This document shows, one piece after another, positions 11,917-21,619 of a stretch of 64,000 nucleotides of DNA. The DNA comes from Nilaparvata lugens. Its lineage: Eukaryota; Arthropoda; Insecta; Hemiptera; Delphacidae. Within the stretch, counting starts at the first letter, position 1; each line of letters opens with the position of its first letter. The stretch lies in contig NC_052511.1 of assembly GCF_014356525.2 (NCBI RefSeq), positions 4,937,016 through 5,001,015 of the forward strand, given 5' to 3'. The notes under the pieces were generated by a model, which searched no databases, was not told the origin of the DNA, and saw only the letters and a list, made by a program, of their open reading frames with translations. Both the position numbers and the translations under genes were made by a program.

Positions 11917-12208
11917 ACTAATCTCGACCCTAACTTAGGGCATACTCGAAACTAGTTGTTGAACTGTTTTTAAAAAATAAACGGTACTTCAAGATTTTTA
12001 TATTGATTTTATTAATTTGTTAAAAAGTAGCCCATGTGAGTGGAGTGTTTTCATTTCTTGTTAATTATTTATATTCCTACATTGTTCAAATACGATCTGG
12101 CAACATTGCGGAGCTAGAAAAGGACAAAGCAACCTGCTTTGTCGAATGATAGACAAGGATAGCAATACCATTGTCAATCGAATACTGCCATTATAACTTG
12201 CACCTCAC
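11260..12208 (-). mobile_element. Family A element, inverted neighbour copy
   Basis: The right terminus comes first (GTGAGGTCCACGTTATAGTG) and the left terminus last, so this copy is head to head with the one ending at 11,218. Inside is an inverted repeat of about 55 bp (11,508-11,565 against 11,948-12,010, marked by CTTGAAGTAC and GTACTTCAAG). Between its arms lies a type-T retro-element tail. The short spacers on both sides of the element resemble each other (TGTGTGAGTGATG and GTGTGGGTGACG). Confidence 0.7.
11575..11912 (+). mobile_element. Type-T retro-element 3' tail
   Basis: The conserved order of boxes is GTGTGTATTTTTGG, then ACATAACCTATTTTTGGA, then GGGCCAAGCCTG (a short hairpin), then CCTAATCATATTTATATGA, ending in (AAAT)n. 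The same order recurs at 27, 33, 44.7, 45.7, 46.4, 48.1 and 51.1 kb. The terminal A-rich microsatellite and 5' truncation are typical of LINE or SINE insertions. Confidence 0.7.
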
Positions 12209-12619
12209 TACACACGTGTGTGGGTGACGTTTGGCGTGTGTGTGAGTGTGTCACTGATTCATAGACCTTGTTTATTCAATTTTTGTGCGTTTGCCATCAC
12301 TTTGTCTGCGAAAGGGAATGGGCGCTTTCACTTTTTGACATTGTAGCGACTTCGCTGAGCCGCCCAACTTCAGGCCACTCGGCTTCTGGGTTAAATCAAC
12401 CGGTCTCTGCTTTAATTTTAATTATTCTAATCGGTGGAACAACATGCAATGCATCAGCTTGGAATGTCCGGTTGCACTCTTTAGATGTAATAGCACTGAC
12501 CGTGGTGAATGGTGAATGCTCTACTCTTTCTTCATTCAGTTTTGCTTTTTTTCATTATCTCATCGCTTCTTTTATAGTGGTGCATCTTGTTCTTCTAATT
12601 CTTTCTATTCTCTTGTTTT
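12209..12619. other. Unannotated moderately GC-rich block
   Basis: A 119-codon plus-strand ORF opens at 12,268, but its last third is hydrophobic low-complexity sequence from the neighbouring repeat. The block 12,290-12,510 is less AT-rich than its surroundings and could be a decayed exon or repeat. I recognise no domain and do not call a gene. Confidence 0.3.
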
Positions 12620-12836
12620 TGTTGTAGTAGTTGTTGTTGTTGTTGTTGTTCTTCTTCTTCTTCTTCTTCTTCTTCTTCTTTCTTCTTCTTCTTCTTCTTC
12701 TCTTCTTCTTCTTCTTCTTCTTCTTCTTCTTCTTCTTCTTCTTCTTCTTCTTCTTCTTCTTCTTCTTCTTCTTCTTCTTCTTCTTCTTCTTCTTCTTCTT
12801 CTTCTTCTTCTTCTTCTTCTTCTTCTGCTGCTCTCT
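12620..12836 (+). repeat. (TTG)n then (CTT)n microsatellite
   Basis: A short TTG run passes into about 180 bases of nearly pure CTT repeats. Every frame across it is open, giving spurious homopolymer-like ORFs on both strands. None should be treated as coding. Confidence 0.97.
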
Positions 12837-14575
12837 TCTTCTGCTTTCTGCTTCTTCTTTCTTCTTCCTTTTCTTTTTCTTCTTCTTTGTTCTCGTTTCG
12901 TCCCGTTCTCTTCTCTCTCCAATTTCTGACTCTTCCTTCTCCACTCCTGTATTCAATTCTTGAATCTCCGCTCATCTCAATTTCTTCTTTCTAAATTTTC
13001 ATCCTCTTCTCATTCTTATTTTTCTTGTCTTCTCTTCTACTTCCCTTTTCTCGCTATCTGAATTTTGTTTGTTTCTCATTTTTTGTTTATCTTTTTACTC
13101 CTCTTCTCTTCTCAACTCGATCTTCTTCATCATTCTCTTTTCCCATTCTTCTCTTCTTTCATTCCAACATTTATTTGTTGAAACACCGCCAATTTATGAA
13201 GTTAAATTATAAATCCATATTATTGTTATTCTAATCGCATTTAATCTCTATTCTCATTGATTAATTTCCTATACTTTGTGTACTTACTATATACTTACTT
13301 TCTTACTATGTACTTACTTTCTATACTTTGTTTTCTATACATTCCTATACTTTATTTTCTATACTTTAATTCGTTGAATAATTAGCATTACCCTCATTTC
13401 ATGTAAATTAATGTATAAGCCTGAGAATATTGTAACATACATAAATAAAGAAATCTAATCTAATATCTTTGCTTTGTTCTTTCCATCCTCTTCACCTTCT
13501 CCTTCCCTCTTTTTTATCCTCTCCATTCCTTTTTATATACTTTTTAAGATTCTTTCTCCATTCGCTGCTCTTAATGTCTTCCAGTTTTCTCTCTTCAATT
13601 TTTCCTCATCTTCCTTCCTCTAAACCTTTCATCTATCTCTCCATTTTTCCAAACTTTTTTTTCGCTTCATCTTATCAAACCCTCTTCTTCCTTCTTCTCT
13701 TCATTGGAATTTTCTAGATCTTGTTTGCTACTCCACACTATTTCATAATTAATTCTTCTTTTACTATCACTTTTATTTTAAGTTTTTTCGAACATTCTTT
13801 TCTTGCTATTATCATTATTACTTTCTATTCATAACTCAATTTTCATTACAGGGGTACCTTATTCTTTATTTTTGTTTCTTGTACCCTACAGTATAGTAGG
13901 CTAATTATGTTGCAGTATAATTATTGTGTAACATAGAAATGTTAGGTATATTATTATATTGTATTGTTTCGTTTTTTCAAAGAGATATGAACTTTTTCAT
14001 TTTTGATATTCGTTTTTTTATGAGCTCAAGTAGTTGGAAAATGTGGCTCATGACTTTTGGTTATATTATTATTATTATTATGACTGCATATGGCGTTGAT
14101 TAAATGAGAAATATTTCTTTGTATTCTTACATTGTTATATTTGAGACATAGCATTTGAGAAATATGGATGATAACTTAATATCTTTGTTTTGTTTTCTTT
14201 TGTAATATTGCACTGTTGTTTATGAGAAACAATGAATTCTATTCTACTCTATTCACATTTTTCTCTTATTTCTCTCGATCTTCTTCATCTTTCTTACATT
14301 TCCTTCTACCTTTTATCTTTTCACTTCATTTTTCTTTTACTTCAATTTCTATTTCTCTTTCTCATCACTCTCGACTTTTTACTATTCCTTCTACCTCCCA
14401 CATTCTTACTCTCACTTCCTTTTCACCTCTCTTCATTTCCCTCACACTCTATCACTCTTTTCCATCCTTATTTTCTCAATTTTCTCTTCATCCTATTCCC
14501 CATCTCTTTCTCATCTCCACTTTATCCCTTTTACTCTCACACACGTTGTCCAGTAGCTTACGTAACTAGATTTCG
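12837..14575 (+). repeat. Polypyrimidine-biased domain
   Basis: Long stretches (12,837-13,170, 13,465-13,720 and 14,225-14,560) are strongly C+T biased on the plus strand with little periodicity. They look like decayed expansions of the adjacent CTT tract. Ordinary AT-rich DNA and a retro-element tail separate them. The Ser/Phe/Leu-rich ORFs here are composition artefacts. Confidence 0.7.
13380..13462 (+). mobile_element. Retro-element 3' tail with (AATCT)n
   Basis: AATGTATAAGCCTGAGAATA is followed by AACATACATAAATAAAG and two to three AATCT units. This is the layout of a LINE 3' end with a short tandem tail. The TATAAGCC and ACATAAATAAAG blocks are shared with the (CAAT)n-tailed LINE family. 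Confidence 0.5.
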
Positions 14576-14879
14576 TTCATAAATAATCAGGGTGCATGCC
14601 AGTACTAATACTGTACTATAGTTATACCAATAATACATGCTAATACTGCAACATTGCGATGGTTCCAGATCTCTGAGTTGAGTTGGTATAATGCAGAACC
14701 GGTGTAACCGGATGCTACCTAAATACTACTACACATTCTAAATTTGCATTGACATCATTATTGTTATTTAAGACCTGGTTCAAACAAGCTTTGAATCTGA
14801 ATATGGAGCTTATATATTTTATAGGATTCATTAATGCTGAGGTACAATAATCACGTGTGTGAAGACGGATTAGTAATGG

Positions 14880-15154
14880 CATAGAGAAACAATAGCATAA
14901 GTAGATATCCCATGGCATAGGGCGTTTATGTCGCAAATTTTACTGTTATCTCAAGCTGATAGCCCACGTAGTTATTTCCCGTGAAGCTTTATGACGCTGG
15001 TAGTCTCTCATATTGTGCCGTTCATACACTCTTACCCGGTCAAAACAGTAAAAATCAACAAAAATCGACAGTAATCGGCTTGGGATAACAGTAAAAGTTG
15101 CGACATAAACGCCCTATACCATGGGATATCTACTTACACTATTGTTTCTCTATG
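14880..15154. mobile_element. Family E foldback MITE, copy 2
   Basis: The 275 bp begin CATAGAGAAACAATAG and end CTATTGTTTCTCTATG, with about 80-bp imperfect inverted arms. The 7-bp flanks are identical: GTAATGG at 14,873-14,879 and 15,155-15,161. It is non-coding, and internally very close to copy 1. Confidence 0.87.
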
Positions 15155-15171
15155 GTAATGGTGATCTCTTA

Positions 15172-15290
15172 AGGTGCGTACAGACTTTTGCTCTGCTCCG
15201 CAATCGAACGTCACTCCAGCAGAGCGATTGATGATCGACCGGGGAGCAAGAGTGGAACGCGAGAAGAGCTAACATCTCCCGTAACGTTCA
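15172..15290. mobile_element. Family B MITE, truncated by a LINE tail
   Basis: It starts TTA then AGGTGCGTACAGAC and matches, in inverted orientation, the right half of the element at 3,528-3,778. The match stops near ACGTTCATG, where the (GATT)n tail of a minus-strand LINE begins. The remaining half was not found on the far side of that LINE fragment. Confidence 0.7.
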
Positions 15291-15291
15291 T

Positions 15292-15445
15292 GATTGATTG
15301 ATTGATTGATTGATTGAGTACTTTATTTATGTAGATTACAATATATACTGGCTTATACACTTATATACAATAGCTTACAATACAGCAAAATTATAGATGA
15401 ATTTACATAATATAGACTAAGAAAATAATTATTGAACTGTATGAA
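15292..15445 (-). mobile_element. (CAAT)n-tailed LINE fragment
   Basis: The GATTGATTGATTGATTGAGT tail (minus-strand 3' end) is followed by GTACTTTATTTATGTAGATT and TATACTGGCTTATACACT. The same block occurs at 49,213 and 61,770 (minus strand) and at 45,436-45,885 (plus strand). This copy retains only about 150 bp. Confidence 0.7.
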
Positions 15446-15452
15446 CTATATG

Positions 15453-15591
15453 ATCGGAGATTCTATCAGATTGAACAGAACTTGACAAACACATATGTTC
15501 ATCATGTGTATGATAAGTTATGATCAATCTAATAAAATCTATAAGAGAGGAGAAATAAACATTCTGTTGATAACTTTGTTGTAAACGCAGC
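15453..15591. mobile_element. Family C MITE, partial copy
   Basis: The palindromic core ATTCTATCAGATTGAAC to GATCAATCTAATAAAAT and the right end ATAACTTTGTTGTAAACGCA match the element at 6,468. The left end is missing next to the LINE fragment. Confidence 0.65.
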
Positions 15592-15815
15592 ATAAAAGTA
15601 TGACATTGCAGGTGAATCATGATTGATTGGTCATCTTTATTCATCCCTTGCAGAGGAAACCTGGTTGCTTTTTCTCTTACTGTAATACTTCTCTACATTT
15701 CTTACATTTCTTACTAAATGGATAATAATTATATAAAAATCAATCACAGTATGTTAACATTCAAACAATATTCAAAACATTTGCACACATTTTGAAGATG
15801 TTTATGGTGAATATT

Positions 15816-16424
15816 ACTAGTAGTTCTGTGAACAGTAGACCTCGCGCTCTGTAAGTATTGGCCTGTTATGTTTTCTCAAAAATTAATAAATAATTTATCA
15901 ATTTTAAATGACTAGGAAAAATCCTAAATAAACATAGAGCTTTCTGTCCTATCGTACCGTGACGTGTCGTCCCGGAATGTGAGTGTGAGTGCTGTTATCA
16001 GGTCTGGCTGCAACGTTGATGGAAAGATACATTTTCAAGATATTCGATGTTTTTGAACAGGTAGTATTATAGTCAACTGTCTACTAACGTTGATGGAAAG
16101 ATACATTTTCAAGATGTTCGATGTTTTTGAACGGGTAGTATTATAGTCCACTAGACATCTGATTTATGATGAATAATTCTAAAGTCTGATTTTTACGGTA
16201 ATATTGGCGTATGAAGGAGGCTCCTTTTTCCTTTTATATTATCCTTGAAATACAAAATTTCCAAAAACCGTATGTTTACGTCGACGAGAAATTCAAAAAG
16301 GAACATACCTGTCGAATTTCAAGAAAATCTATTGCTGCGTTTCGCTGTAAATGCGGAACATAAAAACAAAAAGAGAAATGCAAAACCGACGACTTGAATC
16401 TTAGACCTCACTTCGCTCGGTCAA
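15816..16424 (+). mobile_element. Family D repeat, variant copy 3
   Basis: The first 30 bases and the last 275 bases match family D. The middle (about 15,846-16,150) is different sequence. It holds a direct duplication of about 65 bp (16,010-16,074 and 16,085-16,149, marked by AACGTTGATGGAAAGATACA). The right end preserves the terminal hairpin at 16,404-16,422. This may be a longer relative, or family D carrying an insertion. Confidence 0.65.
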
Positions 16425-16926
16425 TTAAACGAAAATCACAATAATTAAATGCTGTAAATCAACCCGAAGATTTCTGCTACTGCAAATATTGACAACAGAG
16501 TAAACACCTAGATGAAGATTCGATGATGGTATCATGATGACTAATCCAGAATACTCTTTTTCAGATGATGCAGACGTGTGAGGAAAAACCGGGGTTCGCT
16601 CAATGATGATTTGCAGATTATGTTCATTTTCAAGAAAATGTTGAATGGAGTTTTCCCTCACAAGATGCATTTTCACAGCAGTGGAATCATCCATTATCTG
16701 ATCAAGTTGAAAGATAATGTTATTTTACCAGTCAAAGTTGGCTCAAATCGATCTCCCAGATAAACTGATCACCTGCACTGGTAAGTTCAACATCAAGAAA
16801 CGTTTTATTATTCTTGTTCTAATGGTACTTTATCAACATCTCAATACTTCTAAAATGAGCTGAATTTGAATGCTACAGGTTCCAATCCATACTAGTCATT
16901 TTTCGCAATAGATGATAGTCTATTAT
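16425..16926. other. Unannotated region with overlapping ORFs
   Basis: ORFs of 89 codons (minus) and 61 codons (plus) overlap on opposite strands at 16,425-16,763. Neither has a recognisable domain. A pyrimidine-AG at about 16,563 is not followed by an open frame of useful length, so I do not call a gene. Confidence 0.3.
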
Positions 16927-17118
16927 TATAGAACAGTACTGAATGATCTATGAAAATAAAATAGTGATGATAGCTAACACGCCATACAACTTTGCACCAA
17001 CAACTCTACTCAATGATATCTTCTTATAAATATGCTGTCTAATATGTTTTATCCGTATAGATGAATTTTAATGAATCTTCAACATAATACCTATAATATA
17101 ACATCATCTCACATATTA

Positions 17119-17540
17119 TTGACCGAGCGAAGTGAGGTCTAAGATTCAAGTCGACGGTTTGGCATTTCTCTTAATGTTTAAATGTTTAAATTTTCATATA
17201 TGTTTATATGTTGCGCATTTACAGCGAAACGCGGTAATAGATTTTCATGAAATTTGACAGTTATGTTCCTTTTTTAATTGCGCGTCGACGTATATACAAG
17301 GTTTTTGGAAACTTAGCATTTCAGGGATAATATAAAATGAAAAAGGAGCCTCCTTCATACGCCAATATTAGAGTAAAAATCAGACTATAGAATTATTCAT
17401 CATAAATCAGCTGACAAGAGATTACACAGATGTGTGGAGAAGCCAGTTTATTGCTGGTATTTCCATAAGGTTTATAGTTTCAATCAGGTACTTGTGGATG
17501 AGAATATTGCGTGAGGTCTACTGTTCACAGAACTACTAGT
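17119..17540 (-). mobile_element. Family D repeat, copy 4 (inverted)
   Basis: It runs from TTGACCGAGCGAAGTGAGGT to the ACTACTAGT end. The terminal hairpin at 17,121-17,139 is intact: stem GACC/GGTC, GA opposite GA, GAA loop. It lies exactly between the two duplicated 190-bp units. Confidence 0.78.
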
Positions 17541-17557
17541 TATAGAACAGTACTGAA

Positions 17558-18245
17558 TCTATATATATAAAAGCGAAATGGCACTCACTGACTGACTGAC
17601 TGACTGACTCACTCACTCGCAGAACTAAAAATCTACCGGACCAAAAACGTTCAAATTTGGTAGGTATGTTCAGTTGGCCCTTTAGAGGCGCACTAAGAAA
17701 TCTTTTGGCGATATTTTAACTCTAAGGGTGGTTTTTAAGGTTTAAAGTTTTTTTAGCATGTATATTCTTCTTATTCCAATATCTTAAAATTATAATATTG
17801 ATGAAATGTCCATACCATATGTTGATATAGAACTATAATCTAGAGAGAGAACCTCTTCGAAACAGTTGTTCTGGTAACTAAATTAATAATTTTGTCAGGT
17901 TCGCATTAAGTTGAGTTGACTTTGTTAGGTTGGCACCAAGTTGAAGATTGAAATGTATTTATCGCGGAAAAATTGATTGGGCACTGCTACTTCAATCAGA
18001 GCTATTCCTGGGAATATTATTTTACTAGCCGTCAGGCTCACTTCGCTCGCCATATCCGTTTAGCCAAACGTTTAGTCTGTACCCCCGACTGGATCGTCCT
18101 AACATATGATAAAAATGCCCAAATGAAAAATGCAGGCGAGCGAAGCGAGCCTGCTGATCTCATTCTTGGACAATCCAGTCGGGGGTCCAGGGTCGGAGCC
18201 CCCTGGCTAGACGGATATGGCGAGCGAAGCGAGCCTGACGGCTAG
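17558..18245 (+). mobile_element. Non-autonomous Helitron, copy 1
   Basis: The 688-bp element starts TCTATATATATAAAAGCG and ends GACGGCTAG. It is inserted between A (17,557) and T (18,246), and the empty site ACTGAATGATC is preserved at 16,938-16,948. TC and CTRR ends with insertion into an AT dinucleotide define Helitrons. The 3' 220 bp form a large inverted repeat: ACTAGCCGTCAGGCTC near 18,025 mirrors the terminus. Hairpins with the GAGCGAAGYGA loop lie at 18,035-18,051, 18,132-18,154 and near 18,220-18,236. No Rep/helicase ORF exists, so it must be mobilised in trans. Confidence 0.9.
17584..17622 (+). repeat. (ACTG)n tract at the Helitron 5' end
   Basis: A short run of ACTG then ACTC units follows the Helitron start. 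The second Helitron has a longer ACTC run (29,216-29,272), so the tract varies between copies. Confidence 0.8.
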
Positions 18246-18424
18246 TGATCTATGAAAATAAAAAATAATGATGATAGCTGACACGCCATGCATCTTGGCA
18301 CCTACAACTCTACACAATGATATCTTCTTATTTAATATGCTGTCTAATATGTTTTATCCGTATAGATGAATTTTAATGAATCTTCAACATAATACCTATA
18401 ATATAACAGCATCTAACATATAAT

Positions 18425-18817
18425 AAAACATCTAAAACGAGCAAACGGACAACGCTTGAAGCTCAATACAAATAAAAATTCACTTTCATTTACATTCCCG
18501 AATAAGATACTTTATACTATGATGTCGGAAATTGATGAAACACATTTTTCTCAACACAATATCACTTAGAAACTAAAATAGAATTCACCTCTATGAAAAT
18601 TTTAAAACCTAAAATTTTACATTACAAATTATGTTATAGCCTCCGATGGAAAGGAAGAACTCGCTACGTTCGTTTAATAGTGAATTCTGCAGTACTTATT
18701 TGCTTACGGGGGACCATCGCCTCCCCGGCTTGATCCTTCAAATCAGAGAGTGGGGAAGAAGGTTAACACTGGAACCAGTTTGCATGTTACCATTGCTACA
18801 GATCATATAACTCGTTC
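18425..18817. other. Unannotated region upstream of a putative promoter
   Basis: No ORF. A degenerate GA-type hairpin lies at 18,658-18,674 (outer stem AAC/GTT, loop TAC/GTA). From about 18,700 the composition becomes GC-richer, as expected near an insect promoter. Confidence 0.4.
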
Positions 18818-18881
18818 AGTTCGTCGTCGGCTCTTTCACTTTCGCTATCAGTTCGGCTAGCAACGGTTGATCGGTCGGTCG
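18818..18881 (+). promoter_or_regulatory. Putative Inr + DPE core promoter
   Basis: TATCAGTT places an initiator A at 18,850. GGTCG at 18,877-18,881 falls exactly at +28 to +32 and fits the arthropod downstream promoter element consensus RGWYV. A second TCAGTT lies 32 bases upstream, at 18,816. No TATA box is seen, as is usual for Inr/DPE promoters. The motifs are seen directly; the promoter function is inferred. Confidence 0.5.
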
Positions 18882-18952
18882 TTCGCCACACGCACGCCAC
18901 ACACACGCGCCACACACGCGCGTCTTCCACACACACACACTGAAATACGACA
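18850..18952 (+). other. Possible non-coding first exon
   Basis: The stretch from the initiator to 18,952 is GC-rich with CACACGCG repeats and has no long plus-strand ORF. It ends ACGACA, followed by GTGAGC, a plausible 5' splice site. If real it would be a 5' UTR exon about 103 bases long, perhaps joined to the putative exon at 20,714-20,858. Any coding exons would be farther downstream or outside the window. Purely inferential without transcripts. Confidence 0.35.
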
Positions 18953-19100
18953 GTGAGCTTACCATCCGGTAATAGTAATTGACGGTTGCTGATAAATCGT
19001 TAAGGATCACAATATAGTTTATCAGTTGTCATAGACTGTTATTTCGCAAAAATTAATGATAAGGGTGGTTGAATAGGGGATCTTTAAGTATAAATACTTT

Positions 19101-19386
19101 ATAATCTAGGGTTGTAATGGTTTTGTAATTGGATTGTAATAGGGTTTCAATACTCCATAATCTAGGGTTGTAATAGGGTTGTAATTGGGTTGTAATAGGG
19201 TTTCAATACTCCATAATCTAGGGTTGTAATAGGGTTGTAATTGGGTTGTAATAGGGTTTCAATACTCCATAATCTAGGGTTGTAATAGGGTTGTAATTGG
19301 GTTGTAATAGGGTTTCAATACTCCATATAATCTAGGGTTGTAATAGTTTTGTAATTGGGTTGTAATAGGGTTTCAATACTCCATAA
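19101..19386 (+). repeat. 55-59-bp tandem repeat rich in GGGTTGTAAT
   Basis: Five head-to-tail units start AATCTAGGGTTGTAAT at about 19,103, 19,159, 19,214, 19,270 and 19,329. Each unit contains smaller GGGTTGTAAT steps and ends TTTCAATACTCCAT. The G-runs are all on one strand and evenly spaced. Confidence 0.93.
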
Positions 19387-20025
19387 TAAGAATTGCTGGT
19401 TTCAATAACTGTGATATATACAATCATTTCAAAATATTTTATCAGTTTTATAGATTGTCTCGCAAGAAATGACAAAAATACTAAGAATAGTGTGATAAGG
19501 GTGCTGGGGTGCTTTTTTGAAGAAAATAGTATCACGAAATAGTTGTTCAAGAACTACCATACCCTTATCAGGCTCAGAATAGTGATTAATTGACATAATT
19601 ATTCTCTTCACGAAAGTGAGATAATATCGACTCACCAGCGACTAGTCTGATTTTTGATGGAGACCCTATTCTTATATATGAGTAATAGAATATATTGTCA
19701 TAGGGATGGGTGTTTTAAGGAAATTCTACTCCAATATTTGATAGAATTAAAGAGTTGTTTCCCCATCACTGGAATTCACTTTCATAAATATTCTATCTGT
19801 TTCTATTAAATGACAAATGATCAATCAGTTTGATTAACATGAATAGTCATTGCCATTCTTAGATTCAACTATTATTACTGTCCACTAGATTCACTATCTC
19901 TTTCATCTATTTATCCCTCTTCATAATGATGGAGTACATTAGGGATGAATATGAATTATTGTGGATGAGAGAGATGAAAATTAAAGATGCAGGTCAATTT
20001 TTAGAATAACATAAACATTTCTATT
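19387..20025. other. Unannotated spacer
   Basis: AT-rich. Two overlapping minus-strand ORFs (64-72 codons) have no domain. Nothing else is supported. Confidence 0.4.
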
Positions 20026-20400
20026 GAGGCATTTTCGTCTTATCAAAAAGCTCTAATTTTGTAATCTTTCAAATATTCATAAGGTGAATGTGGAAGTTTA
20101 AACTATACCCCACTTTTAATAACGTTCAAGTCTCCTATTTTCGACATGATCTTTCATGCTTGAACAATCTAATTCTAGAATTTTATAGTTGAGGAATCTT
20201 TTAAAGAAATAAATGAGGCATTTTCGTCTTATCAAAAAGCTCTAATTTTGTAATCTTTAAATATTCATAAGGTTAATGTGAAGTTGAAACCAGACCCCAC
20301 TTTTAATAACGTTCAAGTCTCCTATTTTCGACATAAACTTACATGCTAATTCCATCCAATTCTAGAATTTTATAGTTGAGGAATCTTTTAAAGAAATATG
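20026..20400 (+). repeat. Tandem duplication of about 185 bp
   Basis: Two adjacent copies start AGGCATTTTCGTCTTATC (20,028 and 20,217) and end TTTTAAAGAAATA. They are nearly identical apart from small indels and a few substitutions. Non-coding. Confidence 0.88.
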
Positions 20401-20713
20401 TTCCCTCTGTAATCGGATGAGCGATCTGCTTCAGCTTCTCAACCCTTGAGAAATTTTCAAATTTAATTTTTCATAGAGTATTGAATAGAATCCATTTTAT
20501 TTCAGAGTAGCGTAGAGATTCAAAATTTTTGTTTTGATTACACAATGATATTCCTGTAACTGTAATGATATTCTCCATAAATTTCTGAGTGAAACCAAGC
20601 ACAGTATGAGTTATGGTGATCTGGAAATAATAAAAAATTAGAGTTTGATTCATGTAATTGCTACACCACTGTCGTATTTCATTTCCATTCATCACCCACT
20701 TTTTCTCCCCCAG

Positions 20714-20858
20714 GAACAATTTTCGTGTCGAAAATTTTTCGGATGTGTTGATGTTCCGATTTTGTGAGATGAGGTGGACTGTTTCTTCGTGAATTGAGAG
20801 TTTGAAATCATTGTGAACTGAAATTTCCGTGGGAATTACTTTTTACTTCCATCCAAAG
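20714..20858 (+). other. Possible non-coding exon with strong splice sites
   Basis: A tract TTTTTCTCCCCCAG at the left looks like a strong 3' splice site. ATCCAAAG followed by GTGAGT at the right is a near-consensus donor. All three plus-strand frames contain stops within the 145 bases, so if it is an exon it is untranslated. It lies 1.8 kb downstream of the Inr/DPE promoter on the same strand, which makes a spliced 5' UTR plausible. Confidence 0.35.
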
Positions 20859-21619
20859 GTGAGTTGATATTAATTTCATTTTATTCAAGTTCTGTAAACC
20901 CGGTGGATCGGGATTGAGCTAATAGTAAGCATTTTGTTAGAATTGTTTAAAACTTACAGTTCAGTTGCTAGATGAGATTTTTGAAAGTCAATTTTTTGAA
21001 AAGAGATTTCAAGACAGTAGAGAAATAATCAACCACAAGGATTTTTTCACGGTTTCATTCGAACTCATTGAAATGGACTATTCTGAAATTGTCTTATTCG
21101 TCACTCAGGATGTGGAGTTTGCTTATAGAAATTAGATGCTCACTTGAGATGACTTTCGGGTATTCAGCATCTCTCCTATAACGAAAATTTGAAAAATCTT
21201 GATATTCCTTTCAACTCCAATGAATTACATCTCTGTAGCCTACTTATGATATGCCCTGAAGAATGCTATCATGTCATAAACAACTCCAATGAATTTCACT
21301 CAACTAAGAATGTTATATAACCTCCTTGTCAAATGAAGTAAAAATACAATTCAATAAATAGTATCCCAAACGATCTCATAAATCAACAAATAATAACGAA
21401 GTATATTACATTGAAAATAAAAAACTGGATAATCCAAGAATATTATTTTGATATCAAGATAATATAGCTTCCATTTTGAAGGTCTCTTGCGAAATATATC
21501 TTTTTACATATTGTTGAAGGATGTGTATGATTAGAATTACATATGTTTAGAAATCCTCGAGTGCATCATTTATTTTATTTTTATTCTTTATTCTTAATTC
21601 ATTTTTTCCTCTCTTAGAA
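20859..21619. other. Unannotated spacer
   Basis: If the flanking exon calls are right this is intronic. No ORF or repeat stands out. Confidence 0.35.

Larger units (their letters stand above)
16927..18424 (+). repeat. Duplicated 190-bp unit separated by family D
   Basis: A unit beginning TATAGAACAGTACTGAA lies at 16,927-17,118 and again from 17,541, separated by a family D copy. The second unit is split by a Helitron. Its remainder (18,246-18,424) matches the first unit closely, for example TCTAATATGTTTTATCCGTA. The first unit is therefore a natural empty site for the Helitron. Confidence 0.85.

Noticed and set aside
12516..12975. Long ORFs on both strands (105-137 codons) across the CTT tract
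   Set aside because: They consist of Leu/Phe/Ser or Lys/Glu/Arg runs produced by the trinucleotide repeat; every frame is open, so openness carries no information.
16425..16763. Overlapping 89- and 61-codon ORFs as a possible exon
   Set aside because: The frame after the nearest pyrimidine-AG closes quickly, neither peptide has a recognisable domain, and both strands are open by chance.
17119..17540. Calling family D a Helitron because it ends ACTAGT
   Set aside because: The opposite end does not begin with TC, and no consistent A-T insertion site could be shown across its five copies.
19101..19386. Telomeric or subtelomeric repeat
   Set aside because: The units contain TAGGGTT but are 55-59 bp long and irregular; they are neither the insect TTAGG repeat nor contiguous short units.
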